The position numbers and the translations under genes are program-made. A stretch of DNA of 64,000 nucleotides from JAVVSK01 sp036654235 (GTDB lineage: Bacteria; Bacillota; Clostridia; Christensenellales; CAG-138). Below, one piece after another: positions 53,801 to 62,344 of the stretch. The notes below the pieces were generated by a model, which was given only the letters and a program-made list of their open reading frames with translations, did no database searches and was not told where the DNA came from. The stretch spans positions 79,215-143,214 of the forward strand of contig JAVVSK010000004.1 of the NCBI GenBank assembly GCA_036654235.1. Direction: 5' to 3'. The stretch's first letter is position 1. Every line of letters starts with the position of its first letter.

Positions 53801-56105
53801 CGCCATCATAATTTGTCGTATAAGTCATATAGTCGTTCAGGAGTTTATTCGTCGCAAGCATAACATTTGTCGATCTCGTTCCCTGATCTACAAGCTTATA
53901 ATCGTTGGTCGTAAGAATGGGATCGATTAAATATGAAAGCGTTTCTGTTCCAAAGTTAGTTACGCTGAAGTTAAGCGTATATACGCCCGATCTCGAAGGA
54001 TCGTCTCCAAGCTCAATCTTTGGTCTATCACAGCCCTTAGTCGTAAGATAAGCGCGCGTTGTTATTGCATCGGCGCAATTTACAAGTCCGGCGCCGACTT
54101 TACGAACGGAGTAAGGAACTCCGGCAGCGTCAACAACGGGATTAGCCGTACTCATAAGGAGTCTGTTTACCATTGTAAGTCTATCTAACGGCGAAAGATC
54201 CGGGAAAGCATCATCAACATATTCGACAACAACGGCCATATTACCTGCGTTGTTCGGAGCCGCCATCGACGTTCCGCTCATGGCTTCATATTTTCCGCCT
54301 TCAACAGCCGACAATATATTTCCGCCGGGAGCTGCGATATCGGGAGTTATCCTTAAGTTGGACATTGAACCCCAGTTTGAGAAATCGCTTGGCTCACAGC
54401 CGTTCGGGAACGGTATCATTTCGGGAGTAACCCCTATATACATAGTTTTTGTCCCTGCTGCTAAAGCGTCAAGGATGATCTGCCCCGAAGTCTGCGTTAT
54501 AGAAACGGCAGGAATTAAATAGTTAACGATCTGCATATAAATCATTCCGGGTTGGTTGTTATAAATGATTATAGCAACAGCACCCGCGTTATATGCGTTT
54601 ATCTGTTTCTCTTCAAAGCTCAAATTGCCGCGAACTACAAGGGCAACTTTGCCCGTGCAATCTAGTCCTGCGTAGTCTTCCGGAGCTCCGAGCCCCGGAA
54701 CGGCAACCATTTCGAGAGTTTGACCGCCGAGAGCCTTTGCGAGAGCTTTCTCAGGTTGAGGAGGCTCAGCTTCAGCAGCTTTATCGCCATACATGATCTT
54801 GTTTTCATTAACCTGAATGTAATTATCAATAGTATTGGCGTTATCAATAGATGCAACGCTAATTGCGCCCGCATATGTTGACGGAGAACCAACTGTACCG
54901 TTATCGGGGTTCTTTGTTATATTGCTGTTTAAACCCCATGAGTTGCCATAACCGGAGTTATAATCATTGCCGGCAGCGACCGAAAGGTTTACTCCGGCAG
55001 GATTAAGACGATTCCAAATAGCCTCATATTCGGGGTCACCCATTGTTGAAAATCCGCAAGGAGAGCCTAAACTCATATTAGCGGAGTCAACTTTTAGATA
55101 TACGCAATCTTCAAGTGCCGCGGATATAGCATCCCAAGGAGCACCCCCTTCGCTGTCCGGGAACACCTTTTGCACTACGAGCTGAGCTTCCGGAGCAACG
55201 CCTTGGATAAATTTATCTTCAGGATTAGCTAATACAATACCGGCAACGTGAGATCCATGAGGACTGCCGCCATTATGGTTGACATCCGCATCGTTATTAT
55301 GATAATCGAATACGAACGGAACCTTTTCCGACAAGAAAGCCTTGTCCGCGTTCAAAGAAGGCATAGCCTGTTCAGCCCTTAAATCGTTCTCGGCCAATAT
55401 AGCGGCTATCTTATCTTTCGTATATTTCAGCGTTTCAGTGGGTGGTGCAACCGCAAAAGCGGGATGATCCATATCAAGACCCGTATCAATAACGGAAACG
55501 ACAGTTCCAGCTCCGTTATATCCAAGATCCCAGGCTATAGGTGCTCCAACCATTCCGCCGGCAGAAAACATCTGCGGTGTAGGAATACTAAAATACGTTA
55601 CAACGTCTGCGTTTTTAACTCCCGGGAAATTACGAAGCTTTTCAAGCATTCCATATGGAGCATCGAACGAAAAACCGTTGAAAATCAACGTGAAATTATA
55701 GTGAACATTGATGGTCTCTCCATCAAAGAGTTCTCTCGAGAGTTTGTTCAGGATAACTTCCTGTTTTGCCGCAAGGGACTTCGAAAGATCCGTTCCCTTT
55801 GAAGTTAGGTCTTTAGTGCTGTTCATAACGCCCGAAGCATCCAATACAGGATTGTCTTCAAGTTCAACGACCATTCGAACCACTTCATTTTCTGCGGGTT
55901 CCTCGGATGTAACTTCTTCGGTTTCATCCGTGCCGATAGTATTTAACTTTTCGGTCTTGATTGTGACATCCATTTTTTCAAATGAAACGCCCGCTCCGGG
56001 CTTTCCGCCGTTATCAATAGCTGCAAGCGCAAGCCCCGATATGATAGGCAAAACAAGCGCAACAACTAAGAGACACGCGAGAAAGCTTTTCGTCTTCTTA
56101 GAATT
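50874..56105 (-). CDS. Giant cell-surface subtilase with two cohesin-like modules
   Basis: 1743 residues. Signal peptide about 1-30; inhibitor I9-like prodomain about 70-170; S8 catalytic domain with the triad Asp207 (VIDTGLD), His283 (SPHGSHVAG) and Ser613 (MSGTSMAAP), and a protease-associated domain inserted at about 460-570, the lactocepin/C5a-peptidase layout. Beta-sandwich domains follow. Near 1270-1400 and 1430-1560 are two related cohesin-like modules (each SGVFTLNYNP or SGMLTVTYDN, later CNELVADDTTTLIP or ANELLAVDTTTLIP), separated by Pro/Thr linkers. After four TQVPPTP repeats come a bacterial repeat domain and a C-terminal membrane helix with a basic/acidic end. No LPXTG motif is seen. 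The ATG at 56105 follows GGGGGG. It probably digests external protein for Opp uptake. Confidence 0.85.
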   Translation of the reverse strand, partial: NSKKTKSFLACLLVVALVLPIISGLALAAIDNGGKPGAGVSFEKMDVTIKTEKLNTIGTDETEEVTSEEPAENEVVRMVVELEDNPVLDASGVMNSTKDLTSKGTDLSKSLAAKQEVILNKLSRELFDGETINVHYNFTLIFNGFSFDAPYGMLEKLRNFPGVKNADVVTYFSIPTPQMFSAGGMVGAPIAWDLGYNGAGTVVSVIDTGLDMDHPAFAVAPPTETLKYTKDKIAAILAENDLRAEQAMPSLNADKAFLSEKVPFVFDYHNNDADVNHNGGSPHGSHVAGIVLANPEDKFIQGVAPEAQLVVQKVFPDSEGGAPWDAISAALEDCVYLKVDSANMSLGSPCGFSTMGDPEYEAIWNRLNPAGVNLSVAAGNDYNSGYGNSWGLNSNITKNPDNGTVGSPSTYAGAISVASIDNANTIDNYIQVNENKIMYGDKAAEAEPPQPEKALAKALGGQTLEMVAVPGLGAPEDYAGLDCTGKVALVVRGNLSFEEKQINAYNAGAVAIIIYNNQPGMIYMQIVNYLIPAVSITQTSGQIILDALAAGTKTMYIGVTPEMIPFPNGCEPSDFSNWGSMSNLRITPDIAAPGGNILSAVEGGKYEAMSGTSMAAPNNAGNMAVVVEYVDDAFPDLSPLDRLTMVNRLLMSTANPVVDAAGVPYSVRKVGAGLVNCADAITTRAYLTTKGCDRPKIELGDDPSRSGVYTLNFSVTNFGTETLSYLIDPILTTNDYKLVDQGTRSTNVMLATNKLLNDYMTYTTNYDGDKVAVAAGETKDITVTITVKDNFREMAAEVYPNGAYVEGYVYLHQDKTKEGDLGTMLNIPYLGFYGSWNEPSMIDTGFYYNDPAEDLSGMTKPNTAGCKKGTAIYGMAMNPYFEEGVEFLADRGTLSPANEDKIYDKLDALYTGLMRNAKSFYYKVTDEKTGDILRENNYQYVNKNYADAQTQTLKPYGLAGRPMAAWNGSKQEEGQTVIIRAGATLDYEKWDESLCSMAYWDVPVTLDNTPPSVVSMNLEGNTLTAVFTDNHYLAYVGFFADAEGKEPLMSYPVAETTRGAQTTISFDTQGKSEFYVLLGDYGCNEAQFMIKNGTAVTPAPPTPTTDKVFYAPVSEFEEGETYLITVKDEFVNNDGSVYALSNESAKPYDVRLVGDPMTVTDGFIMYEQSSALEWQFANTGAIKNVENGHFLGLVESGSYWLGLNGTPEVQWTFDGTYLQHNSSLTTATHLIYYKTIENSEIAAFDVFNPTEAASKVQLYKKVVPDKPAPQAFMTLGVEEKTEGDKHQLLVNINITENSMGQSGVFTLNYNPNLITFDSSEKGALLEDSLAAVNGTVPGKILCSFAGQAAMTGGGLMLAYTFNINAGVESGTRISLGLVCNELVADDTTTLIPVEAKGLDYYLGGSTPTPTPPTSPTPTQPPAPTPSATVDPNAVVLTTEIKEGEGDDVNKLFVTISMSADSQVQSGMLTVTYDNQYITFDRHKKGELLADALVVLNSTKPGTIIVPFAGSSAITDGGEMITFTMLKTDACVNGTKIVIGLVANELLAVDTTTLIPCVAYGAEYIIGQGTVTPTPPTTPTQVPPTPTQVPPTPTQVPPTPTQVPPTPTPKPDLKVNIAVTTVGGTVSPLGEMTIPYNGSVEITLMPDTGYRVYQVKVNGEVVTEYPTTATFKLENITVDVNVEVSFIALDQPTPTQAPATPVPSPTHGPTPPGTGSTPVLLVALFTIAIGAIGVCVYLYRKEEA
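51287..51370 (-). repeat. Four tandem 21-base repeats coding for a TQVPPTP linker
   Basis: Four near-identical 21-base units, differing only at a C/T position, lie inside the protease gene and encode a flexible Pro-Thr linker. They are likely to vary in copy number by slippage. A coding repeat, not CRISPR. Confidence 0.85.
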
Positions 56106-56313
56106 CATGTATTTCCCCCCTGTGAAAATATTCATGCAGTTTTGTACACTATCCTGCATACTCTCATAATTATAGATCCAGCTTCTTCTTCTGTCAACTC
56201 TATTATGTCAAAAAAGAAAACAATTTCGTTCTCTTTTTTTCTTAGATATTCTCGGTATAATGCGCCTACCAAGTACATAATAGTAAACATCCACTAGATT
56301 GAGAGGGATTTTT

Positions 56314-57786
56314 ATGGACATGATAAACTTATATGCCGATATTGCGGAACGTACCGGAGGCAATATATATTTTGGAGTTGTCGGCCCCGTACGCACGGGT
56401 AAGTCCACTTTTATAAAAAGGTTTATGGATTTATTTGTTCTGCCCGAAGTAAATAATGAATTCTTAAAAAATCGAATCACCGATGAACTTCCACAAAGCG
56501 GCGCAGGTAAAACAATAATGACTACGCAGCCTAATTTTGTTCCCAACGAGGCCGTTTCGCTCTCTTTAAAAGACGGAATATCGGCCGGAATACGATTCGT
56601 CGATTGCGTAGGTTATCTCGTACCGGGTGCCCTCGGACACATTGAAAACAATTCTCCGCGCATGGTCAGAACTCCCTGGTTTGATCACGATATTCCATTT
56701 GAACAGGCAGCCGAGATCGGAACGCGAAAGGTAATAACCGAACATTCAACTATAGGAATAGTTATGACTACCGACGGAAGCATTACGGAAATTCCGCGCA
56801 CCGACTATGAAAGCGTTGAAGCACGCGTTATAGCTGAGCTTAACGAAAACAACAAGCCCTTTATTATAATTGTAAATTCAGCTCACCCAAATGACACCGA
56901 AACTCAGAATCTTTGCACGGCTTTATCAAAAAAATATGCTCATGCTGCCCTTTCTATTGATGCTCTCAACATGAGCGAAAGCGATGCGGAAACCGTAATA
57001 AGCACTGTACTTATGGAGTTCCCTGTAAAGAGTATCCATATCGACCTGCCCGCATGGGTGACATCTTTGGATGCTGATCATCCACTGTTAAAAGCTGTAA
57101 CCGATAAAATCAGCTTATTGCCGCAAAACGTCTGTATGAAAGATCTGATTCCTTTTTTTGATGCTTTTTCCCTCGAGCGCTATAAGCCCATAGTAAAAAG
57201 CTCGCTTTTACCGGGCTCCGGTGCGGCGGAATATCACCTTTTGCCTCTCGAAAACGTTTTTTATGGGGTTTTGAGCGATGAATGCGGATTCGAAATAACC
57301 GACGAATCGGCTCTCGTTGCTATTCTTCGAGATTTTTCAGTCGCCAAAAAAGAATATGATCGGCTAAAAACCGCACTCTCTGAAGTAAACGCTACCGGAT
57401 ATGGTCTAGTTACTCCTAACATGGATGAAATGACGCTATACGAACCTGAAATAGTCAGACAAGGAAATCGCTTTGGGGTTAAGCTTCATGCGCGGGCATC
57501 CGGGCTTCATATTATCAGGGTGGATATAGCGTCCGAAATTTCTCCCCTCGTAGGAACGGAGGAGCAATCCGAGGAGTTGGTTAAATATCTGAACGATACT
57601 TTTTTACAGGAACCTGAAAAAATATGGGAAACCAATATTTTCGGAAAACCCCTCTATGACCTAGTTTGCGAAGGAATGACGAGCAAAATAGGAAACATGC
57701 CTCAAGATGTTAGAGATAAGCTTAGGGAAACCCTCGAAAGAATAGTCAACGAAGGCTGCAATGGGTTGTTTTGTATAATGGTTTAA
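56314..57786 (+). CDS. spoIVA: Stage IV sporulation protein A (spore-coat morphogenetic ATPase)
   Basis: About 490 residues. SpoIVA polymerises on the forespore surface with ATP to form the coat base layer. It shows the Walker A GPVRTGKST near residue 30, VDCVGYLVPGA, the long conserved EHSTIGIVMTTDGSITEIPR stretch and a C-terminal hydrophobic end (NGLFCIMV). The ATG at 56314 has GAGAGGG upstream; the longer frame begins with a TTG at 56299. A GTATAAT / CATAATAG pair 14 bases apart (about 56253-56281) may be a sigma-E promoter, weakly supported. Confidence 0.96.
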   Translation: MDMINLYADIAERTGGNIYFGVVGPVRTGKSTFIKRFMDLFVLPEVNNEFLKNRITDELPQSGAGKTIMTTQPNFVPNEAVSLSLKDGISAGIRFVDCVGYLVPGALGHIENNSPRMVRTPWFDHDIPFEQAAEIGTRKVITEHSTIGIVMTTDGSITEIPRTDYESVEARVIAELNENNKPFIIIVNSAHPNDTETQNLCTALSKKYAHAALSIDALNMSESDAETVISTVLMEFPVKSIHIDLPAWVTSLDADHPLLKAVTDKISLLPQNVCMKDLIPFFDAFSLERYKPIVKSSLLPGSGAAEYHLLPLENVFYGVLSDECGFEITDESALVAILRDFSVAKKEYDRLKTALSEVNATGYGLVTPNMDEMTLYEPEIVRQGNRFGVKLHARASGLHIIRVDIASEISPLVGTEEQSEELVKYLNDTFLQEPEKIWETNIFGKPLYDLVCEGMTSKIGNMPQDVRDKLRETLERIVNEGCNGLFCIMV

Positions 57787-57874
57787 TATTAAATTGCCGC
57801 TTTATATCTCTATTTTAGAAAAATACAAAAACATGATTCGACTAAAAATATCTCCGAACACTTTTTAAAAAAAA

Positions 57875-57909
57875 AATAATCCCTTCCGATTTCTTCGGAA
57901 GGGATTATT
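57875..57909 (-). terminator. Terminator of the opp operon
   Basis: AATAATCCCTTCCGA and TCGGAAGGGATTATT form a 15-base perfect stem with a five-base loop. On the minus strand it is followed by TTTTTTTT. It lies between convergent spoIVA and oppF. Confidence 0.85.
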
Positions 57910-57956
57910 AAAGAGGAGACTAATAACAGCCCCCTCTTTTTATCTTTGGTTAAATG

Positions 57957-59498
57957 TTAATCCTTTAACGGCAGCATATGGTGACAAGCCACAAAGTGAT
58001 TCGGCTTTATCTCCTGCCAATCGGGTATAACATGCGTACAAATCTCAGTGCAATATTTGCAGCGAGTATGGAATTTACATCCCTTAGGCGGATTGACAGG
58101 GCTCGGAATATCGCCCTCAAGAAGAACGAGTTCCCGATGAGAATCGACATCAGTAGTAGGAATAGCACTAAGAAGCGCCTCCGTATAAGGATGCAGGGGA
58201 TTATGGAACATTTCATCGGCATTCGCAAGCTCAACAATAGTACCTAAATACATAACACCTATTCTATCGCTTATATATTTAACAACAGAAAGATCGTGAG
58301 TAATGAACATATAGGTAAGATGCTTATCTTCCTTTAAATCCTGCAAAAGGTTAATAATCTGAGACTGGATTGAAACGTCGAGCGCGGAAACAGCTTCATC
58401 GCAGACTATAAACTTAGGCTGAACTGCAAGGCTTCTGGCGATACCGATACGCTGTCTCTGACCACCCGAAAACTGATGTGGAAAACGATGAATGAAATAC
58501 GGCGCTAAACCGCAGTTATTCATTACATCAAGAATCGCCTCCTGCATACGCTCGCCATTGCGCTTAAAATACTTATGTGCAATCATGCCCTCGCCGACGA
58601 TCTGACCAACCGACATCCTAGGATTAAGAGACGAATATGGATCTTGGAATATTAATTGCATATCACTTCTAAGGAGACGCATCTCTTTATAAAGCAACCG
58701 TGCAAGGTCAATACCGTCGTCACGATAAGCCTCTAGTTTTTGAAACTCGGAATTATTCTTATAGGGTTCGCGCATCTTATCGATTTCAGCCTTTACACCC
58801 TCGATTTCTTTCTTTATCTCGGCTATCTCGGCATCAATGGTATTAATACGCGCGGCTTCCTTTTCAAACTTCACCTTAACTTTAGAAGCATTTTCTCCGT
58901 TTCCATTAGCTTTATCAAGCATAAACTTCGCATCATCATAATCAAGGGAAATTTCTTTCCTTACGGAATCTTTATCGCGAAGTTTACTGAAAAGTCGATA
59001 TTCCTTTTCAAATATGGTCATAATCGGGTTTAAATCTTCGACTATTATGAAACCGCCGACTATGTTCGTCATATCCAAAAATGCGTCGTTGCTATCCTTA
59101 ATAGCTTTATCAAGATCGTTCTTTGCCAGATACTTTTCCTGTTCGGTTTTAAGTTCATCGTACTCTTTTTGAAGAGTATCGCGCTTTTTATCAAGCTCCG
59201 TCAGTCTATGACGCTTGCCCTCAAGTCCTCTGATCGTCTTTATTACGTAGTCCGGCGCAATTTCGTCTAAAGTACGCCCATAATACATCGTCCTGCCATC
59301 GGTTTGAGGGTAAAGCTGTAAAAGCGTCCGACCGAGAGTCGATTTGCCGCAACCGGATTCGCCAACAAGTCCGAAGGTTTCTCCCTCGTATATGTCTATC
59401 GAAATACCGTCGTTTGCCTTGACAAACAGGCCCTTTTTCTTTAGCGGAAAGTACTGTTTTAAGTTGCTTATTCGAAGCAGCACCTTTTTGTTATCCAT
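57957..59498 (-). CDS. oppF: Oligopeptide ABC transporter ATPase OppF with a coiled-coil insertion
   Basis: 513 residues against a usual ~320-330. The ATPase motifs are intact: Walker A GESGCGKST (46-54), Q-loop in LIFQDPYSSLNPRM (282-295), signature FSGGQRQRIGIARSLAV, Walker B FIVCDEAVSALD, and a C-terminal oligopeptide-binding zinc-like cluster (CKFHTRCKYCTEIC). Between Walker A and the Q-loop, residues about 76-270 are extra: heptad-like, charged helices (RLTELDKKRDTLQKEYDEL; INTIDAEIAEIKKEIEGVK) flanking a less regular middle with VGGFIIVEDLNPIMTIF. The ATG overlaps the oppD stop by eight bases. Confidence 0.93.
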   Translation of the reverse strand: MDNKKVLLRISNLKQYFPLKKKGLFVKANDGISIDIYEGETFGLVGESGCGKSTLGRTLLQLYPQTDGRTMYYGRTLDEIAPDYVIKTIRGLEGKRHRLTELDKKRDTLQKEYDELKTEQEKYLAKNDLDKAIKDSNDAFLDMTNIVGGFIIVEDLNPIMTIFEKEYRLFSKLRDKDSVRKEISLDYDDAKFMLDKANGNGENASKVKVKFEKEAARINTIDAEIAEIKKEIEGVKAEIDKMREPYKNNSEFQKLEAYRDDGIDLARLLYKEMRLLRSDMQLIFQDPYSSLNPRMSVGQIVGEGMIAHKYFKRNGERMQEAILDVMNNCGLAPYFIHRFPHQFSGGQRQRIGIARSLAVQPKFIVCDEAVSALDVSIQSQIINLLQDLKEDKHLTYMFITHDLSVVKYISDRIGVMYLGTIVELANADEMFHNPLHPYTEALLSAIPTTDVDSHRELVLLEGDIPSPVNPPKGCKFHTRCKYCTEICTHVIPDWQEIKPNHFVACHHMLPLKD

Positions 59499-60483
59499 GT
59501 CTTTCCTCCTTCCTAGGGTAGAAGCACCTTATGCGCTGATTCTCTGAGATATCCAATAATTCTGGTTCCTCGTCTATGCAGCGCTGAGTCGCGTACTTGC
59601 ACCTCGGAGCAAATTTACATCCCTTAGGAAGATCCAAAGGATGCGGAACAGCGCCGGGAATAGCGTCAAGCTTCGTCCCTGGCGGGGTATCAAGTCTCGG
59701 AATCGATACCATTAAGCCCTCGGTATAGGGATGAGAATACTCAACATGCTTTGCGAATATCATCTTAGATGGCGCCATCTCAACAACCTGACCGCAATAC
59801 ATAACCGCAACTTCGTCCGCCATTTGGTTTATAACGCCCAAATCGTGCGTTATGAATAAAATAGACGTTCCGCGCGATGCTTTTAGGTCATTCATAAGCT
59901 TCAATATCTGCGCCTGAATAGTAACGTCAAGAGCCGTTGTCGGCTCATCCGCAATAAGCATCTTAGGTCTGCATGCAAGCGCCATAGCTATCATAACGCG
60001 CTGACGCATACCGCCGCTCAACTGATGCGGATACTGCTTCGTAACAACCTCGGGATTGGGTATTCTAACATCCCTAAGAATCTCTACTACGTTTTTAGCC
60101 GCTTCAGCCTTCGTCATGTGTTGGTGAATAATAAACGGCTCACTAACCTGACGTTCTACTGTGAAAACGGGGTTTAAGCTCGTCATCGGCTCTTGGAATA
60201 TTACCGAAATATCGTTGCCGCGAATATGGTACATGTCATCAAGGGAAGCTTTCGTAAGTTCTTTCCCGTCGAACCAAATCTCGCCGCTGTCTATATAACC
60301 GTTACCATCTAAAAGCTGAAGTATACTCATGGCTGCGACGCTCTTCCCCGATCCGGATTCGCCGACAACTCCAAGAGTCTTTCCGGCTTCTACGGTGTAA
60401 GAAACGCCATTAACCGCCTTAACGATACCGCGCTTTGTGGTAAAGAAGGTTTTTAGTTCTTTAAGTTCCAATAATGTTGACAT
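59491..60483 (-). CDS. oppD: Oligopeptide ABC transporter ATPase OppD
   Basis: 330 residues, normal length. Walker A GESGSGKSV, Q-loop VIFQEPMTSLNPVF, signature LSGGMRQRVMIAMALAC, Walker B LIADEPTTALD, then the OppD/F C-terminal domain with CKFAPRCKYATQRC. It powers the OppBC pore together with OppF. No insertion like that of OppF is present. GGGAGG precedes the ATG. Confidence 0.95.
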   Translation of the reverse strand: MSTLLELKELKTFFTTKRGIVKAVNGVSYTVEAGKTLGVVGESGSGKSVAAMSILQLLDGNGYIDSGEIWFDGKELTKASLDDMYHIRGNDISVIFQEPMTSLNPVFTVERQVSEPFIIHQHMTKAEAAKNVVEILRDVRIPNPEVVTKQYPHQLSGGMRQRVMIAMALACRPKMLIADEPTTALDVTIQAQILKLMNDLKASRGTSILFITHDLGVINQMADEVAVMYCGQVVEMAPSKMIFAKHVEYSHPYTEGLMVSIPRLDTPPGTKLDAIPGAVPHPLDLPKGCKFAPRCKYATQRCIDEEPELLDISENQRIRCFYPRKEERHG

Positions 60484-60495
60484 AAGTTACCTCCC

Positions 60496-62331
60496 TCATC
60501 GTTCGGTCGACTTAGGGTCAACCGCATCGCGCAATCCGTCACCTATAAGGTTAATACAAATTGTGCATATACCGAATATCAGGGCGGGGAACACCCAGCG
60601 CCACCAATACTGCTGTATGACCACACTGTCGTTTGCGCCCGTCAACATGTTGCCCCATGTAGGCGTCGGCGGTAAAATACCAAAGCCTAAGTATGAAAGC
60701 GAAGATTCCGTCAACATCGAAGTTGCAAACCCAAGCGTCGCACTAACCAATACTGTTGACAAAACGTTCGGCAAAATATGTTTAAATACTATCTTGCCTT
60801 CCTTTACGCCCATAGCTTTAGCGGCCGTAACGAATTCCATCTCGCGTTGCGCAAACATCTGTGCACGAACAAGGCGGAATACGCTGGGCCAACCCAATAT
60901 GCCCAGAACAAACATTATAAGGTACATACGTTGTTCAACGTTAACCTTTGTTCCCAATATAGCGGAAAGTATCAAGGCGAAAGGTAAGAATGGTAAGCTG
61001 CCTATAACTTCAGCAACACGACTTATCATCATATCAAGCTTGCCGCCAAAATAACCGGCGATGCCTCCCAAGAGTACGCCAAGAACCATTTCGATTATAA
61101 CAGCAACCGCGCCTACGGTCATCGTTACCTGACCACCGTTTACTATACGGGTCAATATATCGCGCCCAAGGTTATCGGAGCCTAATAAATATCCTTTAAG
61201 ACCCCATGTCATTATGTTCCCGTCTTCGGTAACGGCATAGTTTTGATAATATCCGGAGTATATTGATTTAATATTCGCATTGTTTACAGAGCCCGGAACC
61301 GTTGCCTGTTTAAATGAATTGTCACCCCATGAAACGACGTCTCCATTGTCCATAAGAGCCGTAAAATGATATCTGCCACCATAAAGGTCTATTATTTTTC
61401 CTTCATGTTCGACAATATCTTTTTCTCCGTTAGGAGTATTTCCCCAAATTTGAACCTTACCGTCTTCAGTAACGGCGGCGGCGCAATCGCTCGCTGCAGC
61501 TATATCAATTACCTTTTGAGTTAGACCGGCACTGGTTAAATTCTCAGGAACTCTCGAAACTGCGCTGGTCTGGAATCCTGTATAAGCGACGCTTCCATCG
61601 TCTAAAAGAACGATATAAGCATAGCTAGTCAGCGCTATTTTCTTAATTCTGCCCTGAAAATCTTTTTTTACCTTTATATCACAAGTATTTGCATTGCCCC
61701 ACATATAAAGGTGTCCGTCTTCGGTTAAAACAGCCGTAAACTGGTTTCCGGCTTCCATTTGCTTTATATTTGTAAGACCAACTACATCAGAAGGTATAAT
61801 TGCCTGACCATTACGGTCATTACCCCAAATATAAACTTTACCTTTATCATCCATCGCGGCTATATGGTCGTCACCGACCGCTATATCTACTATGAACGCT
61901 TCGTTAACGGCCGGCGGAACATCCGCAATATCTATCGTATCGGTTACCGCGGTTTTACCCCAAACGTAAACCTTGCCATCAATAGAAAGTCCAACACCAA
62001 AGGTGTTACCCGGCGATATCTCTTTCACGTTGTTCTTAAGCTCATTCGGATAAGACATCATGTTCAAGCCCGGAGATACGTTCTTTTGAGTACTATCCTG
62101 ATCGCTAAGGTCAACCGGCATGAAAATCGGAAAAACTATAACGCAAATCAGTATGAAGATAAATACAATCGTCCCAAACATGGCAAGTTTATTCGACATG
62201 TAGTTATGCAATATCGTTTTGCCGGGACTTTGTACCTGTTCTTCTTCCATAAGGGACAACTCTTTATTAGGCCCCATGAACATGCGCGCAAACCAGTTTC
62301 CGACTCGTGAACGCTTTTTCTTTTTTTCCAT
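60496..62331 (-). CDS. oppC: Oligopeptide ABC transporter permease OppC with an RCC1-type beta-propeller insertion
   Basis: About 611 residues, twice the usual ~300. Residues 1-47 are cytoplasmic, with TM1 at about 48-72 (LAMFGTIVFIFILICVIVF). Residues about 102-378 hold seven RCC1-like repeats ending in WG-type strands near 124, 169, 211, 251 (degenerate, TG), 296, 335 and 376, for example GNQFTAVLTEDGHLYMWG. The normal permease then resumes with LLGSDNLGRDILTRIV, five more helices and the coupling EAA-type loop AAKAMGVKEGKIVFKHILPN. By OppC topology the propeller is outside, facing the binding protein. The ATG at 62331 follows AAGGAGGAG; an in-frame ATG at 62373 overlaps oppB and lacks a site. 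Confidence 0.92.
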   Translation of the reverse strand: MEKKKKRSRVGNWFARMFMGPNKELSLMEEEQVQSPGKTILHNYMSNKLAMFGTIVFIFILICVIVFPIFMPVDLSDQDSTQKNVSPGLNMMSYPNELKNNVKEISPGNTFGVGLSIDGKVYVWGKTAVTDTIDIADVPPAVNEAFIVDIAVGDDHIAAMDDKGKVYIWGNDRNGQAIIPSDVVGLTNIKQMEAGNQFTAVLTEDGHLYMWGNANTCDIKVKKDFQGRIKKIALTSYAYIVLLDDGSVAYTGFQTSAVSRVPENLTSAGLTQKVIDIAAASDCAAAVTEDGKVQIWGNTPNGEKDIVEHEGKIIDLYGGRYHFTALMDNGDVVSWGDNSFKQATVPGSVNNANIKSIYSGYYQNYAVTEDGNIMTWGLKGYLLGSDNLGRDILTRIVNGGQVTMTVGAVAVIIEMVLGVLLGGIAGYFGGKLDMMISRVAEVIGSLPFLPFALILSAILGTKVNVEQRMYLIMFVLGILGWPSVFRLVRAQMFAQREMEFVTAAKAMGVKEGKIVFKHILPNVLSTVLVSATLGFATSMLTESSLSYLGFGILPPTPTWGNMLTGANDSVVIQQYWWRWVFPALIFGICTICINLIGDGLRDAVDPKSTER

Positions 62332-62344
62332 CGTTCTCTCCTCC

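Noticed and set aside
60437..61054. A 205-codon plus-strand open frame
   Set aside because: Antisense to the oppD start and oppC end, without ribosome site or family features; both sense genes are unmistakable.
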